A stretch of 64,000 nucleotides of DNA from Alitiscatomonas aceti (GCF_025567195.1 NZ_JAOQJF010000015.1:9353-73352), one strand, 5' to 3'. Shown: positions 7,668 to 17,004, counted from the first letter of the stretch. The notes: generated by a model not told the origin, from the sequence alone. Translations and numbers: made by a program.

Positions 7668-9077
7668 TTATCCTTTCTCCTCCACATCCCGATCCAGGTC
7701 CTCCGGGGACAGGATGATCTTCATGGCCCAGGGAGGCACATCCACATCCAGGAAATCCTGTTCCATGAACACAAAAGCCGTATCATAGACCGGCCGCTTC
7801 ACCGGATAGATCCCCCGTCCGTCGGTGAAATATAAAAGTCCCTTAAGCCTGGAAAACCGCTGCTTTCCCACCAGCTCATCCACGTATTGGAAAGCCGGGC
7901 GGAAATCAGTGCCGCCGCAGCCGTTTATGGTGAGCCGTTCCATATAGGATTTCAGAGCTTCCGCGCTGGTGATGGCCACGTCCTCCCGCACCCGGTCGTC
8001 GCACTGGATGATATGGATGTTCACTTTTTTAAAATACGTCTCCGACTGGGTCAGCACTGAATACGTTTCCTCTAAAAACTGCCGCACCAGTTCCCCGGAG
8101 CAGGACATGGAGGTGTCGATGACAATGACAAAATCCTCCACCCTCCTAAGCTCCTTCGTCTCCAGAGGCTCGATCAGGGGCATATTGCCGTAAAGCTCCA
8201 TGCCGTAATGATAAAATACATAGTCAAAGGAATCCGGATCCACCTGGACGGTTTCCTTAAGGACCGCAAACTTCCGCAGGAATTTCCTGTAATCGTACCG
8301 CTCCCGGTTTTCCACCGCCAGCTGGCTGTGCAGGTCCTTTTCATCCTCCGACATTTCCTCAGAAAACGCCTCCATCTCCACCTGCATCTTTTCCCGCTTC
8401 TGATCCCAGTCCTCTTTCCGGTTTCTGGCCATATTGGGATGCGGAGGCTTCTGCTCCTGCTCCCAGAACCGGTGGTCGTCGGCATAAAATTCCGCTGTCA
8501 GCCGCTGGAGCTCCCGTTTGGAAAGGTCCATGTCCCGGAGCGTCCGGTACACGCTCTCCGCATTGAGAACCCGGCACCGGCTCTCCAGCCGCATATAGAA
8601 CTCCCGTCTGAACGCAGAAGGAGAAATACGGATACAGGGCCGCAGAAGACTGTCGATCACCGACTCTGCCGCAATGTCACAGGCCAGGTCCCAATACTCC
8701 CTGTCCCGCTTTTTCCGGTTCCACAGATGGCAGAACAGACAGTGGAGCACTCCGTGGAGGTAGGTCCGGTTCACCAGGATCCTGTTCTTTTTATACATGG
8801 CCGCCAGGGACTCCATCTGGAAAAACAGGGTGGTGCCGTCGGTCCCCAGCCCCCGGACCGATGGATCCGGGGCAAAGTACAGAGAGCTTAAGGCCACGTC
8901 CAGAAAGCGCATGGAAAGATACAGCTCGTTCCTGGCGTTTCCAAGGATCTCCATACAGACTCCGGCCAGCTCCTCTGCCGCCGCCTGCTCCAGCCAGATG
9001 GGCGAAGGCGCTCCGGCCTCCGTCCGCATGATGCCGTTTCCCCGGTCCCCCGGCGTCTTCTGTTCATATGGCTCCAC
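7668..9077 (-). CDS. VWA-like protein with degenerate metallopeptidase N-domain (DUF2201-like)
   Basis: A 469-residue cytoplasmic protein. The N-terminal half resembles the DUF2201 putative metallopeptidase domain: HGVLHCLFCHLW (108-119) then WDLACDIAAES. The expected HExxH has Gly in place of Glu, so hydrolysis is doubtful. A charged helical linker (about 220-290) leads to a VWA domain with the MIDAS motif DTSMS at 321 and a later GGTDFRP. Genes of this type pair with MoxR ATPases, as here. It lies 23 bases after the LRR gene and three bases before the ATPase gene. No signal peptide or membrane segment is seen. Confidence 0.8.
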   Translation of the reverse strand: MEPYEQKTPGDRGNGIMRTEAGAPSPIWLEQAAAEELAGVCMEILGNARNELYLSMRFLDVALSSLYFAPDPSVRGLGTDGTTLFFQMESLAAMYKKNRILVNRTYLHGVLHCLFCHLWNRKKRDREYWDLACDIAAESVIDSLLRPCIRISPSAFRREFYMRLESRCRVLNAESVYRTLRDMDLSKRELQRLTAEFYADDHRFWEQEQKPPHPNMARNRKEDWDQKREKMQVEMEAFSEEMSEDEKDLHSQLAVENRERYDYRKFLRKFAVLKETVQVDPDSFDYVFYHYGMELYGNMPLIEPLETKELRRVEDFVIVIDTSMSCSGELVRQFLEETYSVLTQSETYFKKVNIHIIQCDDRVREDVAITSAEALKSYMERLTINGCGGTDFRPAFQYVDELVGKQRFSRLKGLLYFTDGRGIYPVKRPVYDTAFVFMEQDFLDVDVPPWAMKIILSPEDLDRDVEEKG

Positions 9078-9100
9078 TGCATTCTCCCCTTTCTGCTGAA

Positions 9101-10024
9101 TTAAAATTCAAATTTCTTCTTTTTTTCTGGAAATTTATGATATTTAAACTCCATAAGCATTCCGGAAATCTCTCCCATTTTCCTCCGGGAGGCCTCCAGG
9201 AGCAGGGTCTCCGTCTCCTCCCGGGTCAGTCCGTCTGCCAGAGATCCCGCCTCTCCGTCGGGTCCATGGGCCATCAGCCACTTAAAGACTTCCATTTTCC
9301 CCAGGCTGTCCAGAAAGACCTCCATCCGGTGCTCCTTTAGAAAGTCCCCGTAGGCGCTCCGTGCCTCCGCCCAAAGGCCATGGGGATACATGAGGCGGGA
9401 CACGGCGATCTCGGCCGCTGCTGTTACGGATTCCTCCGCCGTCTCATAAACGAACAGCCGGTCATACTTATCAAACCGGACCCTTTTATCCTCAAAGCAG
9501 TATCTGTATTTCTGCCCGGTGCCGTGGATGTTGGACACGGTGATCCGGGCCGGCGTGTTCTCCACCGCCTCGTCGTAATAGACCGGAAACAGCAGCCTGG
9601 CCGCCTCATGCTCCTCCCCGTCCGGTCCTGGCAGCAGGTAATGGACCAGAAGCCGTCCGCTGGCCTCGGTCACAAAATCCCTAAGCGCCGACCGCTCCGA
9701 CGGATCCATGTGGACCGTCAGCTCCCGCAGACGCCCGCAGGCCGCAAGAAAGCCTCCCCCCGTCTCCAAGGGACCTCCATAAAAATGGATATGGGAAAGC
9801 CTCTCGCAGCCATAAAAGCAGTACCGCCCCAACCGCCTCAAAGTCCTTGGAAGGAACACCTCCTCCACCCCGGTCTGGGCGAGTGCCTTATCTCCCAGCT
9901 CAGTCACCGGAAGCCCGGAAAGGGTTTCCGGTATAACACAGGCGGCGCCCGGCGACAAAATCTTTGTCACACAGGCGCCTCCGTTTTTTTCCACAAAATC
10001 AAATTGTACTTCCATATGCTCCAT
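9101..10024 (-). CDS. BspA-type leucine-rich-repeat protein in the VWA/MoxR operon
   Basis: A 307-residue protein without signal peptide. Residues about 20-110 contain BspA/TpLRR-like repeats (LSGLPVTELGDKALAQTGVEEVFLP then TLRRLGRYCFYGCERLSHIHFY); the rest is a helical region of unknown fold. BspA-like repeats usually bind proteins; a cytoplasmic member beside an AAA+/VWA pair suggests a target-recognition or scaffold role, which is inference. The ATG overlaps the MATE stop codon (TAATG), so translation is coupled to the pump; a second in-frame ATG three codons later is possible. Confidence 0.75.
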   Translation of the reverse strand: MEHMEVQFDFVEKNGGACVTKILSPGAACVIPETLSGLPVTELGDKALAQTGVEEVFLPRTLRRLGRYCFYGCERLSHIHFYGGPLETGGGFLAACGRLRELTVHMDPSERSALRDFVTEASGRLLVHYLLPGPDGEEHEAARLLFPVYYDEAVENTPARITVSNIHGTGQKYRYCFEDKRVRFDKYDRLFVYETAEESVTAAAEIAVSRLMYPHGLWAEARSAYGDFLKEHRMEVFLDSLGKMEVFKWLMAHGPDGEAGSLADGLTREETETLLLEASRRKMGEISGMLMEFKYHKFPEKKKKFEF

Positions 10025-11418
10025 TACTGCCGTTCTTTCTTCTCTTTCTTTATGAGCTTGTTGATCCGGCGCATATCACTGAATTTATAGTAATAAATGA
10101 TAAACGCAACGGATGTGACAGTCCAGCTTAAGGGATAGCTGGCCAGGCTGGTATAAAGGCCCGGATACATCACTCCTGCGGTAAAGATCCAGAGGACTCT
10201 TAAGCCGCAGGTGCCGAAGCAGATCAGCAGCATGGGGATAAACGTGTCGCCGATGCCCCGGAGAGTACTGGAAAATACGTTTACACAGATATAGCTGAAC
10301 CAGAACGGCGTTACGAACCGGATGATGGTCATACTTTCCGCCAGCACGTCCGGATCGCTGGTAAAAAGCGACCCCAGGATGCTTCCAAAGAGCATGACAC
10401 CTGCGGCCAGGATGGCCGTCAGGATCGTGGTGATCCCCAGACCCACATAATGGCCCTTCTGCATCCGCTCATATTTGCGCGCTCCAAAGTTCTGGCCTGC
10501 AAAGGTGGTGATGGCGATGCCCATGGCGTCCATGATCATCCAGAACAGTCCGTCCACCTTGCCGTAAACGGCCCAGGCCGCAATGACGTTGGTGCCGAAG
10601 CTGTTGATGTTGGCCTGGATCACCACGTTGGAAATGGAGTAGAGCACCGACTGGAGTCCTGCCGGAAAGCCGATCTGGATGATCTTTCTCAGCATGGGCT
10701 TATCCACCTTCAGATGCTTCAGTTCAAACCGGAAGGATTCCTTCGTGCGCATCAGCGTCCACATCACCAGGGCGGCGGAAAGGAGCTGGGACAGGATCGT
10801 CGCCAGAGCGGCTCCCGCCACCTCCATTTTCAGTACCACAACGAACAGCAGGTCCAGTCCGATGTTCACAAAACAACAGACGATCAGATAATACAGCGGA
10901 CGCTTGGAGTCTCCCACGGCCCTTAAAATAGCCGCGCCCATATTGTAGACCAGGTTGGGGATCACTCCCAGGAAGTAGATCCGCATATATGTAACAGAAT
11001 AGTCCATGATCTCTTCCGGAGCGCCCATGGCCTTTACAGCCACTCTGGCGCAGGCCTCGCCCACGATCATCAGAAACACGCCGCCGGCCAGGGCCAGACA
11101 GAAGGAGGTATGGACCGAGGTCCGTACCTGGTCATCCTGGCGCGCTCCGTAATGCTGGGAAACGATCACGGCCGCACCGGAGGACAGGCCCACGAAAAAG
11201 CCCACCAGAAGGTTGATCAGGTTTCCTGTGGTTCCGCCTACGGCAGACAGAGCTTCCTTTCCAACGAATTTTCCCACGATCATGGCATCCGCCGTGTTGT
11301 AAAGCTGCTGGAAAAAGGTTCCAAACAGGATGGGGAAGAAGAAGATCAAAAGCTGCTGCCAGATCACGCCTTCCGTGATCCCATTATACTGTACGGTCTC
11401 ATTTTTCTTTCGCTGCAT
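10024..11418 (-). CDS. MATE-family multidrug/Na+ antiporter
   Basis: A 464-residue integral membrane protein with twelve predicted segments in two homologous halves, typical of MATE transporters (IFFFPILFGTFFQQLYNTADAMIVG and a matching FPAGLQSVLYSISNVVIQANIN in the second half). It would export cationic drugs or metabolites in exchange for Na+ or H+. The chosen ATG follows AGGTGA by five bases; a GTG three codons earlier is inside that binding site. It is the first gene of the operon that continues into LRR, VWA and MoxR. Confidence 0.92.
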   Translation of the reverse strand: MQRKKNETVQYNGITEGVIWQQLLIFFFPILFGTFFQQLYNTADAMIVGKFVGKEALSAVGGTTGNLINLLVGFFVGLSSGAAVIVSQHYGARQDDQVRTSVHTSFCLALAGGVFLMIVGEACARVAVKAMGAPEEIMDYSVTYMRIYFLGVIPNLVYNMGAAILRAVGDSKRPLYYLIVCCFVNIGLDLLFVVVLKMEVAGAALATILSQLLSAALVMWTLMRTKESFRFELKHLKVDKPMLRKIIQIGFPAGLQSVLYSISNVVIQANINSFGTNVIAAWAVYGKVDGLFWMIMDAMGIAITTFAGQNFGARKYERMQKGHYVGLGITTILTAILAAGVMLFGSILGSLFTSDPDVLAESMTIIRFVTPFWFSYICVNVFSSTLRGIGDTFIPMLLICFGTCGLRVLWIFTAGVMYPGLYTSLASYPLSWTVTSVAFIIYYYKFSDMRRINKLIKKEKKERQ

Positions 11419-11450
11419 CAGTTTCACCTATTGTTTGAAAAAAATGTTTT

Positions 11451-12437
11451 TTACAAAAGTTCCTTTCTCAGTTCCTCTCCGCTCTTTGAGGATAAGTATG
11501 CCGGCGGAAGATCCAGGATCGTCTTGCAGCCGGTCATGCCCTCCTGCTTCATGCGGTACGCAGCCCTGGCACAGGCCACGATCACGGAAGAGGTGAATTC
11601 CGGATTGGAATCCAGCTTCAGGCTGTACTCGATCACATGATTATGCTCCAGATCCCAGCCCGTTTTTCCGCTGCGGATCACAAAGCCGCCGTGGGGCAGG
11701 CTTCTGTGGTCCCGCTCCATCTCCTCCTGGGAGATAAAGTGTACGGTGGTATCATAATCGGCAAAGTAGTTGGGCATGGTCACGATCTCTTTTTCGATGG
11801 CTGCCTTGTCTGCCCCTTCCCCGGCCACCACAAAGCACTCTCTTGTGTGCTTCTGTCTTGTGGTCAGCTCCGGCGTTTCCCCGCTGCGGATGGCCTCCAG
11901 GGCGCTCTCCACCGGGATCGTATACTGTCTCGCGTCCTTCACGCCCGCGATACGGCGGATGGCGTCGGAATGGCCCTGGCTCACGCCTCTGCCCCAAAAC
12001 GTATAGTCCTTTCCGTCCGGGAGCACTGCGCTTCCATACAGGCGGTTTAAGGAGAACATCCCTGGATCCCAGCCGGCGGAGATCACCGCTGTGTTTCCGG
12101 CCTCTCTTGCGGCCTTATCCACAGCCGCAAAGTGCTCCGGGATCTTTGCGTGGGTATCAAAGCTGTCCACCACGTTAAAATATTTCGCATATTCCGGGGT
12201 CTGCTCCGGAAGATCCGTAGCGCTGCCTCCGCAGAGGATCAGGACGTCCACCTGGTCTGCCAGGTCTTTGGCATCCTTCGCCGGATATACGTTCACTCCC
12301 TCTGTCAGGATCTTCACGCTTCCGGGATCTCTTCTTGTAAATACTGCCGTTAATTCCATATCGGGATTCTGCTTCAGCGCGCATTCCACGCCGCGCCCAA
12401 GGTTTCCGTATCCCATGATTCCTACACGAATCGTCAT
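11451..12437 (-). CDS. ddh: meso-Diaminopimelate D-dehydrogenase
   Basis: A 328-residue NADPH-dependent enzyme giving meso-DAP from tetrahydrodipicolinate in one step, for lysine and peptidoglycan. It begins TIRVGIMGYGNLGRGVE, a GxGxxG Rossmann motif, with LILCGGSATDLPEQTP and SAGWDPGMFSLNRLYG typical of Ddh. Length agrees with the about 326-residue family. GGAGG lies ten bases before the ATG at 12437; the frame runs further upstream but those starts lack spacing. It sits alone between two MATE genes on the same strand. Confidence 0.92.
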   Translation of the reverse strand: MTIRVGIMGYGNLGRGVECALKQNPDMELTAVFTRRDPGSVKILTEGVNVYPAKDAKDLADQVDVLILCGGSATDLPEQTPEYAKYFNVVDSFDTHAKIPEHFAAVDKAAREAGNTAVISAGWDPGMFSLNRLYGSAVLPDGKDYTFWGRGVSQGHSDAIRRIAGVKDARQYTIPVESALEAIRSGETPELTTRQKHTRECFVVAGEGADKAAIEKEIVTMPNYFADYDTTVHFISQEEMERDHRSLPHGGFVIRSGKTGWDLEHNHVIEYSLKLDSNPEFTSSVIVACARAAYRMKQEGMTGCKTILDLPPAYLSSKSGEELRKELL

Positions 12438-12569
12438 AGATCTCATTCCTCCGTTCTGTGTCCGGCTCCGGGCGGAAATCCCGCCGCAGGTCCGGCTCTG
12501 GTTCACAGTCTCCTCAGACCAGAAAAAGCTCCCGGTCTTTTTTCATTTTAGCAATATGGCTTTTCCGTG

Positions 12570-13883
12570 TCAATGCGTTTCTCTGCGGATAAATAAGAAA
12601 GCCACTGCCGCTGTGATAAATTCAGAGACCGTTACCACCAGCCAGATGCCGTTAACACCTAAAATGACCGGAAGGACCATCACCAGTGCTGTATTTAAGA
12701 CCACTCCCCTGAGAAGCGTGATGGTCAGGGAACGCCTGGGCTGCACCACCGATTGGAAATAGGTGCTGCACATGATGTTCCACTCGCTTACCAGGAAGGC
12801 CAGGAAATACAGACGAATGGCCGGGACCGCCATGGAAAGGATCTCCTCTGTGGGCTCCAAAAACAGGTACGCCAGCTGGGTGGGAAAGAAAAATCCCGAC
12901 GCCGTAAAGATCAAGCCCGCAGCCAGGGCCACCCGGATCCCCAGGCCCAGTCCCTGACGGACCCGGTCTCTCTTTCCGGCTCCGTAGTTGGCCGAAAGAA
13001 GTGGCTGCACCGCCTGGGCCATGCCGTTGGAGATGGAGGTCACCACCAGGGCCGTGTTGCTGATGATCCCATAGACCACCACGCCCAGGTCGCCCACATA
13101 GGCTAAAAGCTGGCGGTTGAACAGGAACGTTACAAAGCCGTTGGAAACCTCCAGGATAAAGCTTGCCAGTCCGTTCCCAAGGATCTCCAGCACCTTTTTA
13201 AGGCTCACATTCCAGAGGGGCTTTAAATGGTTCTCCTTTGAAAAGAAATGGCTGCTTAAGATCAGAACGGTCAGGGTCGTGCCCGTTGCCGTGGCCAGCA
13301 TGGCTCCGCCCATGCCCCATTTCATGATGAAAATAAATACGTAATCCAGGATCACGTTGGTGACGCCGCCGCTGATGACTCCGGCCATGGCCAACTTCGG
13401 CGCTCCGTCATTTCTTACGAAGGCCTGTAAAAACGACGACATGACGCACATGGGCGACGCGGTCACCAGCACCCGCCCGTAGGCCACAGCGTGCTCCCTC
13501 ATGGCCGGGGTAACCCCAAGAAGCCGTAAAAGCGGGTCAAAAAACACATTGCAGAGGGTCAGGGTCAGGACCGCAAACACCAGGGCCATCAGGAGGCCGG
13601 TGGTAAAATACCCCCGGGCCTCCCGCTCATTTCCCTTTCCTCTGGAAAAGCCGAACAGGACGCTGCCGCCGATGCCGCACATCATGCCAAAGCCGAAAAA
13701 GGTGCTGTAAAGGGGCAGCAGAATGTTAAGGGCCGCAATTCCCACAGAACCGATGCCGCGGCCGATCATCATGGTATCCGCCAGGATATAGATGGACGTT
13801 ACCAGGGTAGCGCTGACCGACGGCACAAGATAGCTTAGGAATACACTGCGGACCGGATCTTCAAGTAAACGGTTCTGTTTCAT
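12570..13883 (-). CDS. MATE-family efflux transporter (second copy)
   Basis: A 437-residue MATE transporter with the FLSYLVPSVSATLVTSIYILADTMMIGRG entrance region and twelve hydrophobic segments, ending just after FLFIRRETH. It is not a close copy of the MATE gene at 10-11.4 kb, so it is not a recent duplicate. The ATG at 13883 is preceded by GAGGAG, which lies in the stop region of the ATC hydrolase-like gene; the two are therefore probably cotranscribed. Substrate unknown. Confidence 0.9.
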   Translation of the reverse strand: MKQNRLLEDPVRSVFLSYLVPSVSATLVTSIYILADTMMIGRGIGSVGIAALNILLPLYSTFFGFGMMCGIGGSVLFGFSRGKGNEREARGYFTTGLLMALVFAVLTLTLCNVFFDPLLRLLGVTPAMREHAVAYGRVLVTASPMCVMSSFLQAFVRNDGAPKLAMAGVISGGVTNVILDYVFIFIMKWGMGGAMLATATGTTLTVLILSSHFFSKENHLKPLWNVSLKKVLEILGNGLASFILEVSNGFVTFLFNRQLLAYVGDLGVVVYGIISNTALVVTSISNGMAQAVQPLLSANYGAGKRDRVRQGLGLGIRVALAAGLIFTASGFFFPTQLAYLFLEPTEEILSMAVPAIRLYFLAFLVSEWNIMCSTYFQSVVQPRRSLTITLLRGVVLNTALVMVLPVILGVNGIWLVVTVSEFITAAVAFLFIRRETH

Positions 13884-13890
13884 AATCTCC

Positions 13891-14580
13891 TCATGCCATA
13901 TTAAAATTTGTATCCTTATAGCCGGCAATGGTATCCGCCATCTCCCGGCCGTATTCTTTTGCAAAGTCCTCTAAGACTGCGTCGCTGGCCTTTACGCCTT
14001 CGTCCCCGAAGATCCCTTCGGAAACCTCTCTCAGGGACCAGAAGGTATGGGCGCAGTGGTACTCGAAGGATCTTACTCCGGGCATATATTTTTCGATCTT
14101 CATTTCCGGAGTGAGCCCGGCGTTCCGGACGATCTGGACGCAGTGGTCGTGGGTGTGGAGGGTCTGGGGCACCTCATACCGGATGTCCGGATTAAAGCCC
14201 CGGGAAATGGACGCGTCCAGGACACTGCAATAGGCTTTTCCCGCCTCACCGGCTCCCATTTTCTGGAACTGGGCAAACCACGGACATGAATAAATATTCA
14301 TGATATAATCGGGATCATAGCCGCCGATCTCCACCCGGTTTGCGGCTCCCATGGCCTTGATCTCCTCTGTATTGACCCACTCGCCGTACCGGCAGTAGTT
14401 CTCATAGGTCAGGGGCTTTCCGTCCCGGATGGCTCTCTGGGCCATGCGGCGGCCCCTCTGGCTTCCATAATACTGGATCCCATGGATAAAGGCCTCCCGT
14501 CCCCGGTCCCCGAACTGCTCCGTAAGACGGATATAGTACCTGGCCGCCAGAAACGCGTGTGTCATCTCATTAAATCCCAT
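13891..14580 (-). CDS. L-2-amino-thiazoline-4-carboxylic acid hydrolase-like protein
   Basis: A 229-residue protein of the ATC hydrolase family, with the conserved block WFAQFQKMGAGEAGKAYCSVLDASISRGFNP and the later SFEYHCAHTFW. The Pseudomonas enzyme opens ATC to S-carbamoyl-cysteine in cysteine synthesis; many clostridial homologues have no proven substrate and some sit next to exporters, as here with the MATE pump eight bases downstream. GGGGAG lies five bases before the start. No signal peptide. Confidence 0.8.
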   Translation of the reverse strand: MGFNEMTHAFLAARYYIRLTEQFGDRGREAFIHGIQYYGSQRGRRMAQRAIRDGKPLTYENYCRYGEWVNTEEIKAMGAANRVEIGGYDPDYIMNIYSCPWFAQFQKMGAGEAGKAYCSVLDASISRGFNPDIRYEVPQTLHTHDHCVQIVRNAGLTPEMKIEKYMPGVRSFEYHCAHTFWSLREVSEGIFGDEGVKASDAVLEDFAKEYGREMADTIAGYKDTNFNMA

Positions 14581-14606
14581 AAAAACTCCCCTTTCTGAAC
14601 CTTTGT

Positions 14607-15473
14607 CTACGGTTCCCCTAAAATATCGGAAAGCTCTGCAAACTGGGAAAGCGTCAGCGCCTCGCCCCGGACCGATGCCGGAAGGCCCATGCGCGCAATG
14701 GCCGCAGCCACCTTTTCCTTGGAAAACGGCAGCTCCGGAGCATTATTTAATCCGTTCTGCAAAGTCTTTCTCCTCTGGTTAAAGGACGCCCGGATCAGCT
14801 TAAACATCAGCTTCTCATCCCGGACCGTCACCGGCGGATCCGTGTACCTTGTGAGCCGGATCACCGCAGAGCCCACATTGGGCCTGGGAATAAAGCAGTT
14901 GGGCGGCACGTTGGCCACGATCTCCGGCTTTGCATAATACTGGACCGCCAGAGACAGGGCCCCGTAATCCTTGGAGCCAGGCCCCTCCTTCATCCGGTCG
15001 GCCACCTCCTTCTGGACCATGACCGTAATGTTATCAATGGGCACGCCGCTTTCAAACAGCCCCATGATGATGGGCGTAGTAATATAGTACGGAAGATTCG
15101 CCACCACCTTAATGGGACGGCCGCCGTTATACCGGTCCGCCAGCTCCCGGATATCCACCTTTAAAATATCCTCGTTGATGATGGTCACGTTGTCCCAGGC
15201 CGCCAGGGTCTCCCCCAGGATGGGGATCAGGTTCCGGTCGATCTCCACGGCCACCACCTGCCTGGCATTTTCTGCCAGGTACTGGGTCATGGTGCCGATG
15301 CCGGGGCCGATCTCCAGCACACAGTCGTCCTTTGTGACTCCGGCGGCGTTTATGATCTTTTCCAGCACATGGGTATCGATCAGAAAGTTCTGTCCAAATT
15401 TTTTCTGGAACATAAATTCATACTTCTGTATGATCTCAATGGTGTTCTTGGGATTTCCCAGATATTCTTTCAT
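14607..15473 (-). CDS. rsmA: 16S rRNA (adenine1518/1519-N6)-dimethyltransferase
   Basis: A 288-residue KsgA/RsmA enzyme that dimethylates two adjacent adenines in helix 45 of 16S rRNA late in 30S assembly. FGQNFLID, the SAM-binding VLEIGPGIGTMTQYLAE and the catalytic NLPYYITTPII are all intact. Loss of this enzyme gives kasugamycin resistance in other bacteria. The gene follows tatD by 18 bases, matching the common Firmicutes metG-tatD-rsmA order. Its binding site (GTGAGAA) is weak, consistent with coupling to tatD. Confidence 0.97.
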   Translation of the reverse strand: MKEYLGNPKNTIEIIQKYEFMFQKKFGQNFLIDTHVLEKIINAAGVTKDDCVLEIGPGIGTMTQYLAENARQVVAVEIDRNLIPILGETLAAWDNVTIINEDILKVDIRELADRYNGGRPIKVVANLPYYITTPIIMGLFESGVPIDNITVMVQKEVADRMKEGPGSKDYGALSLAVQYYAKPEIVANVPPNCFIPRPNVGSAVIRLTRYTDPPVTVRDEKLMFKLIRASFNQRRKTLQNGLNNAPELPFSKEKVAAAIARMGLPASVRGEALTLSQFAELSDILGEP

Positions 15474-15491
15474 ATACGATTCTCACTTTTC

Positions 15492-16262
15492 TTAAAGCCT
15501 GTAAAGCCGTCTGGCATTCTCTGCGGTGACACGGATCACTTCGTCCTTCTCCATGCCCTTAAGCTCTGCCAGGGCCTCTGCCACATAGGAAAGATACAGG
15601 GAGGAATTTCTCTTTCCCCGGTAGGGAACGGGCGTCAGGTAGGGACAGTCCGTCTCCAGGACCAGACGGTCCATGGGCGCGTATTCCGCCACCTCCTTCA
15701 GCTTTTTGGCGTTCTTAAAGGTCAAGACGCCGCCGATCCCTAAGAAATATCCCATGTCCAGATATTCCCGGGCCTGGTCCACACCGTAGGAAAAGCAGTG
15801 GATCACGCCGCCGGTGGTCCCTTTGTGCTCCGCTTTTATAATGTCCATGGTGTCCTTTGCCGCGTCCCGGCTGTGGATCACCACAGGAAGCCCCGTGTCC
15901 TTTGCGATGGAGAGCTGGCGGACAAACCATTTTTTCTGGATCTCCCGGTCCGGCTCATCCCAGTAATAATCCAGGCCGATCTCTCCGATGGCCACGATCT
16001 TTTCCGATCCGGAGGCCTTCCGGAGCCAGTCCATGTCCTCCTCGGTCAGATCCTTTGTCTCATTGGGATGGACCCCCAGAGCCCCGTAAAAAAAGGGATA
16101 TTCTTCCGCCAGGGCCAGGGTGGTCCGGCAGGACTCCATACTGGCACCGATGTTGCAGACGTTCCCGATCCCGTTCTCTCTAAGGCTCCCGATCAGGCTC
16201 TCCCTGTCCTCGTCAAACGCCTCATCGTCGTAATGGGCGTGGGTATCAAAAATGTATTCCAT
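15492..16262 (-). CDS. tatD: TatD-family metal-dependent DNase
   Basis: A 256-residue TIM-barrel hydrolase with every TatD motif: FDTHAHYDD at the start, EIGLDYYWD, IHSRDAAKDT, HCFSYG and LETDCPYLTP. Family members are 3'-5' exonucleases or D-aminoacyl-tRNA deacylase-like enzymes acting in the cytoplasm. Its start overlaps the 3' end of traX by 17 bases, so the two are coupled. Confidence 0.95.
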   Translation of the reverse strand: MEYIFDTHAHYDDEAFDEDRESLIGSLRENGIGNVCNIGASMESCRTTLALAEEYPFFYGALGVHPNETKDLTEEDMDWLRKASGSEKIVAIGEIGLDYYWDEPDREIQKKWFVRQLSIAKDTGLPVVIHSRDAAKDTMDIIKAEHKGTTGGVIHCFSYGVDQAREYLDMGYFLGIGGVLTFKNAKKLKEVAEYAPMDRLVLETDCPYLTPVPYRGKRNSSLYLSYVAEALAELKGMEKDEVIRVTAENARRLYRL

Positions 16263-17004
16263 AGATCAGCACTCCTATGAAGTAAATGATGAGCAGATGG
16301 GCCGGGTAAAACACATAAGGCAGATATCCCAGCCGCCTTCCTCTGGTTCCATTGTAACGGCTGATGAAGAAAAATGCAATGCATCCGAAGCCGCCCCAGA
16401 CGATTCCCTCCAGAAGGATCAGCACCGCGCCTCCCGCCAGGCTCTGGGCCTGGAAATTTCCATTATAAAAATACAGGATCAGGATAAAAAGCACGCCCAG
16501 TGGGCCGTAGTCGGAGTTTAAAAGCCCGGACGCCGCCATGGAAGCAGCTGCTGTAAGGACAATGGCCGCCGTTTTAAGCCACACAGCCCCCGCACGGCCT
16601 CCAAAGGCCCCTTCCTCCGGCTCCCAGGTCTGGACGGCCCGGATCCCCTTTAAGGCCAGAAGGCTGATAGAAAGAGTTACCAGCGTATTCTGCACCGGAT
16701 ACATCGGCCTTCCGCTGCATATAAGGTTAAATGGGATCTCTGAAACCAGAGCCAGAAGGACCATGCGCTTCATATACCTTCCCCAGTCTCCCGTGTGGAA
16801 AAAGCCCTGGACCAGAAAAAAACCATAAAGAGGAAAAGCCACCCGCCCCGCAAGGCGCATGGCTGTTCCCAGTATATACCAGGCCATAGGGAGGTCCGTG
16901 CCGCCGCGTTCCATCAGATGGAACGCCAGATGGTCCAGGACCATGGTCCCCATGGCGATCCGCTTAAGGTCGGATGCAGAATACGTCCTCTGCCATCCTA
17001 GCAT
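16246..17004 (-). CDS. TraX-family membrane protein
   Basis: A 252-residue membrane protein with about seven hydrophobic segments and the TraX signatures KRIAMGTMVLDHLAF near the start and ISRYNGTRGRRLGYLPYVFYPAHLL near the end. TraX of plasmid F acetylates pilin; chromosomal Firmicutes homologues are of unknown role and probably acylate a surface molecule. It overlaps metG by seven bases upstream and tatD by 17 bases downstream, inserted into an otherwise standard metG-tatD-rsmA order. Confidence 0.88.
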   Translation of the reverse strand: MLGWQRTYSASDLKRIAMGTMVLDHLAFHLMERGGTDLPMAWYILGTAMRLAGRVAFPLYGFFLVQGFFHTGDWGRYMKRMVLLALVSEIPFNLICSGRPMYPVQNTLVTLSISLLALKGIRAVQTWEPEEGAFGGRAGAVWLKTAAIVLTAAASMAASGLLNSDYGPLGVLFILILYFYNGNFQAQSLAGGAVLILLEGIVWGGFGCIAFFFISRYNGTRGRRLGYLPYVFYPAHLLIIYFIGVLIYGIHF

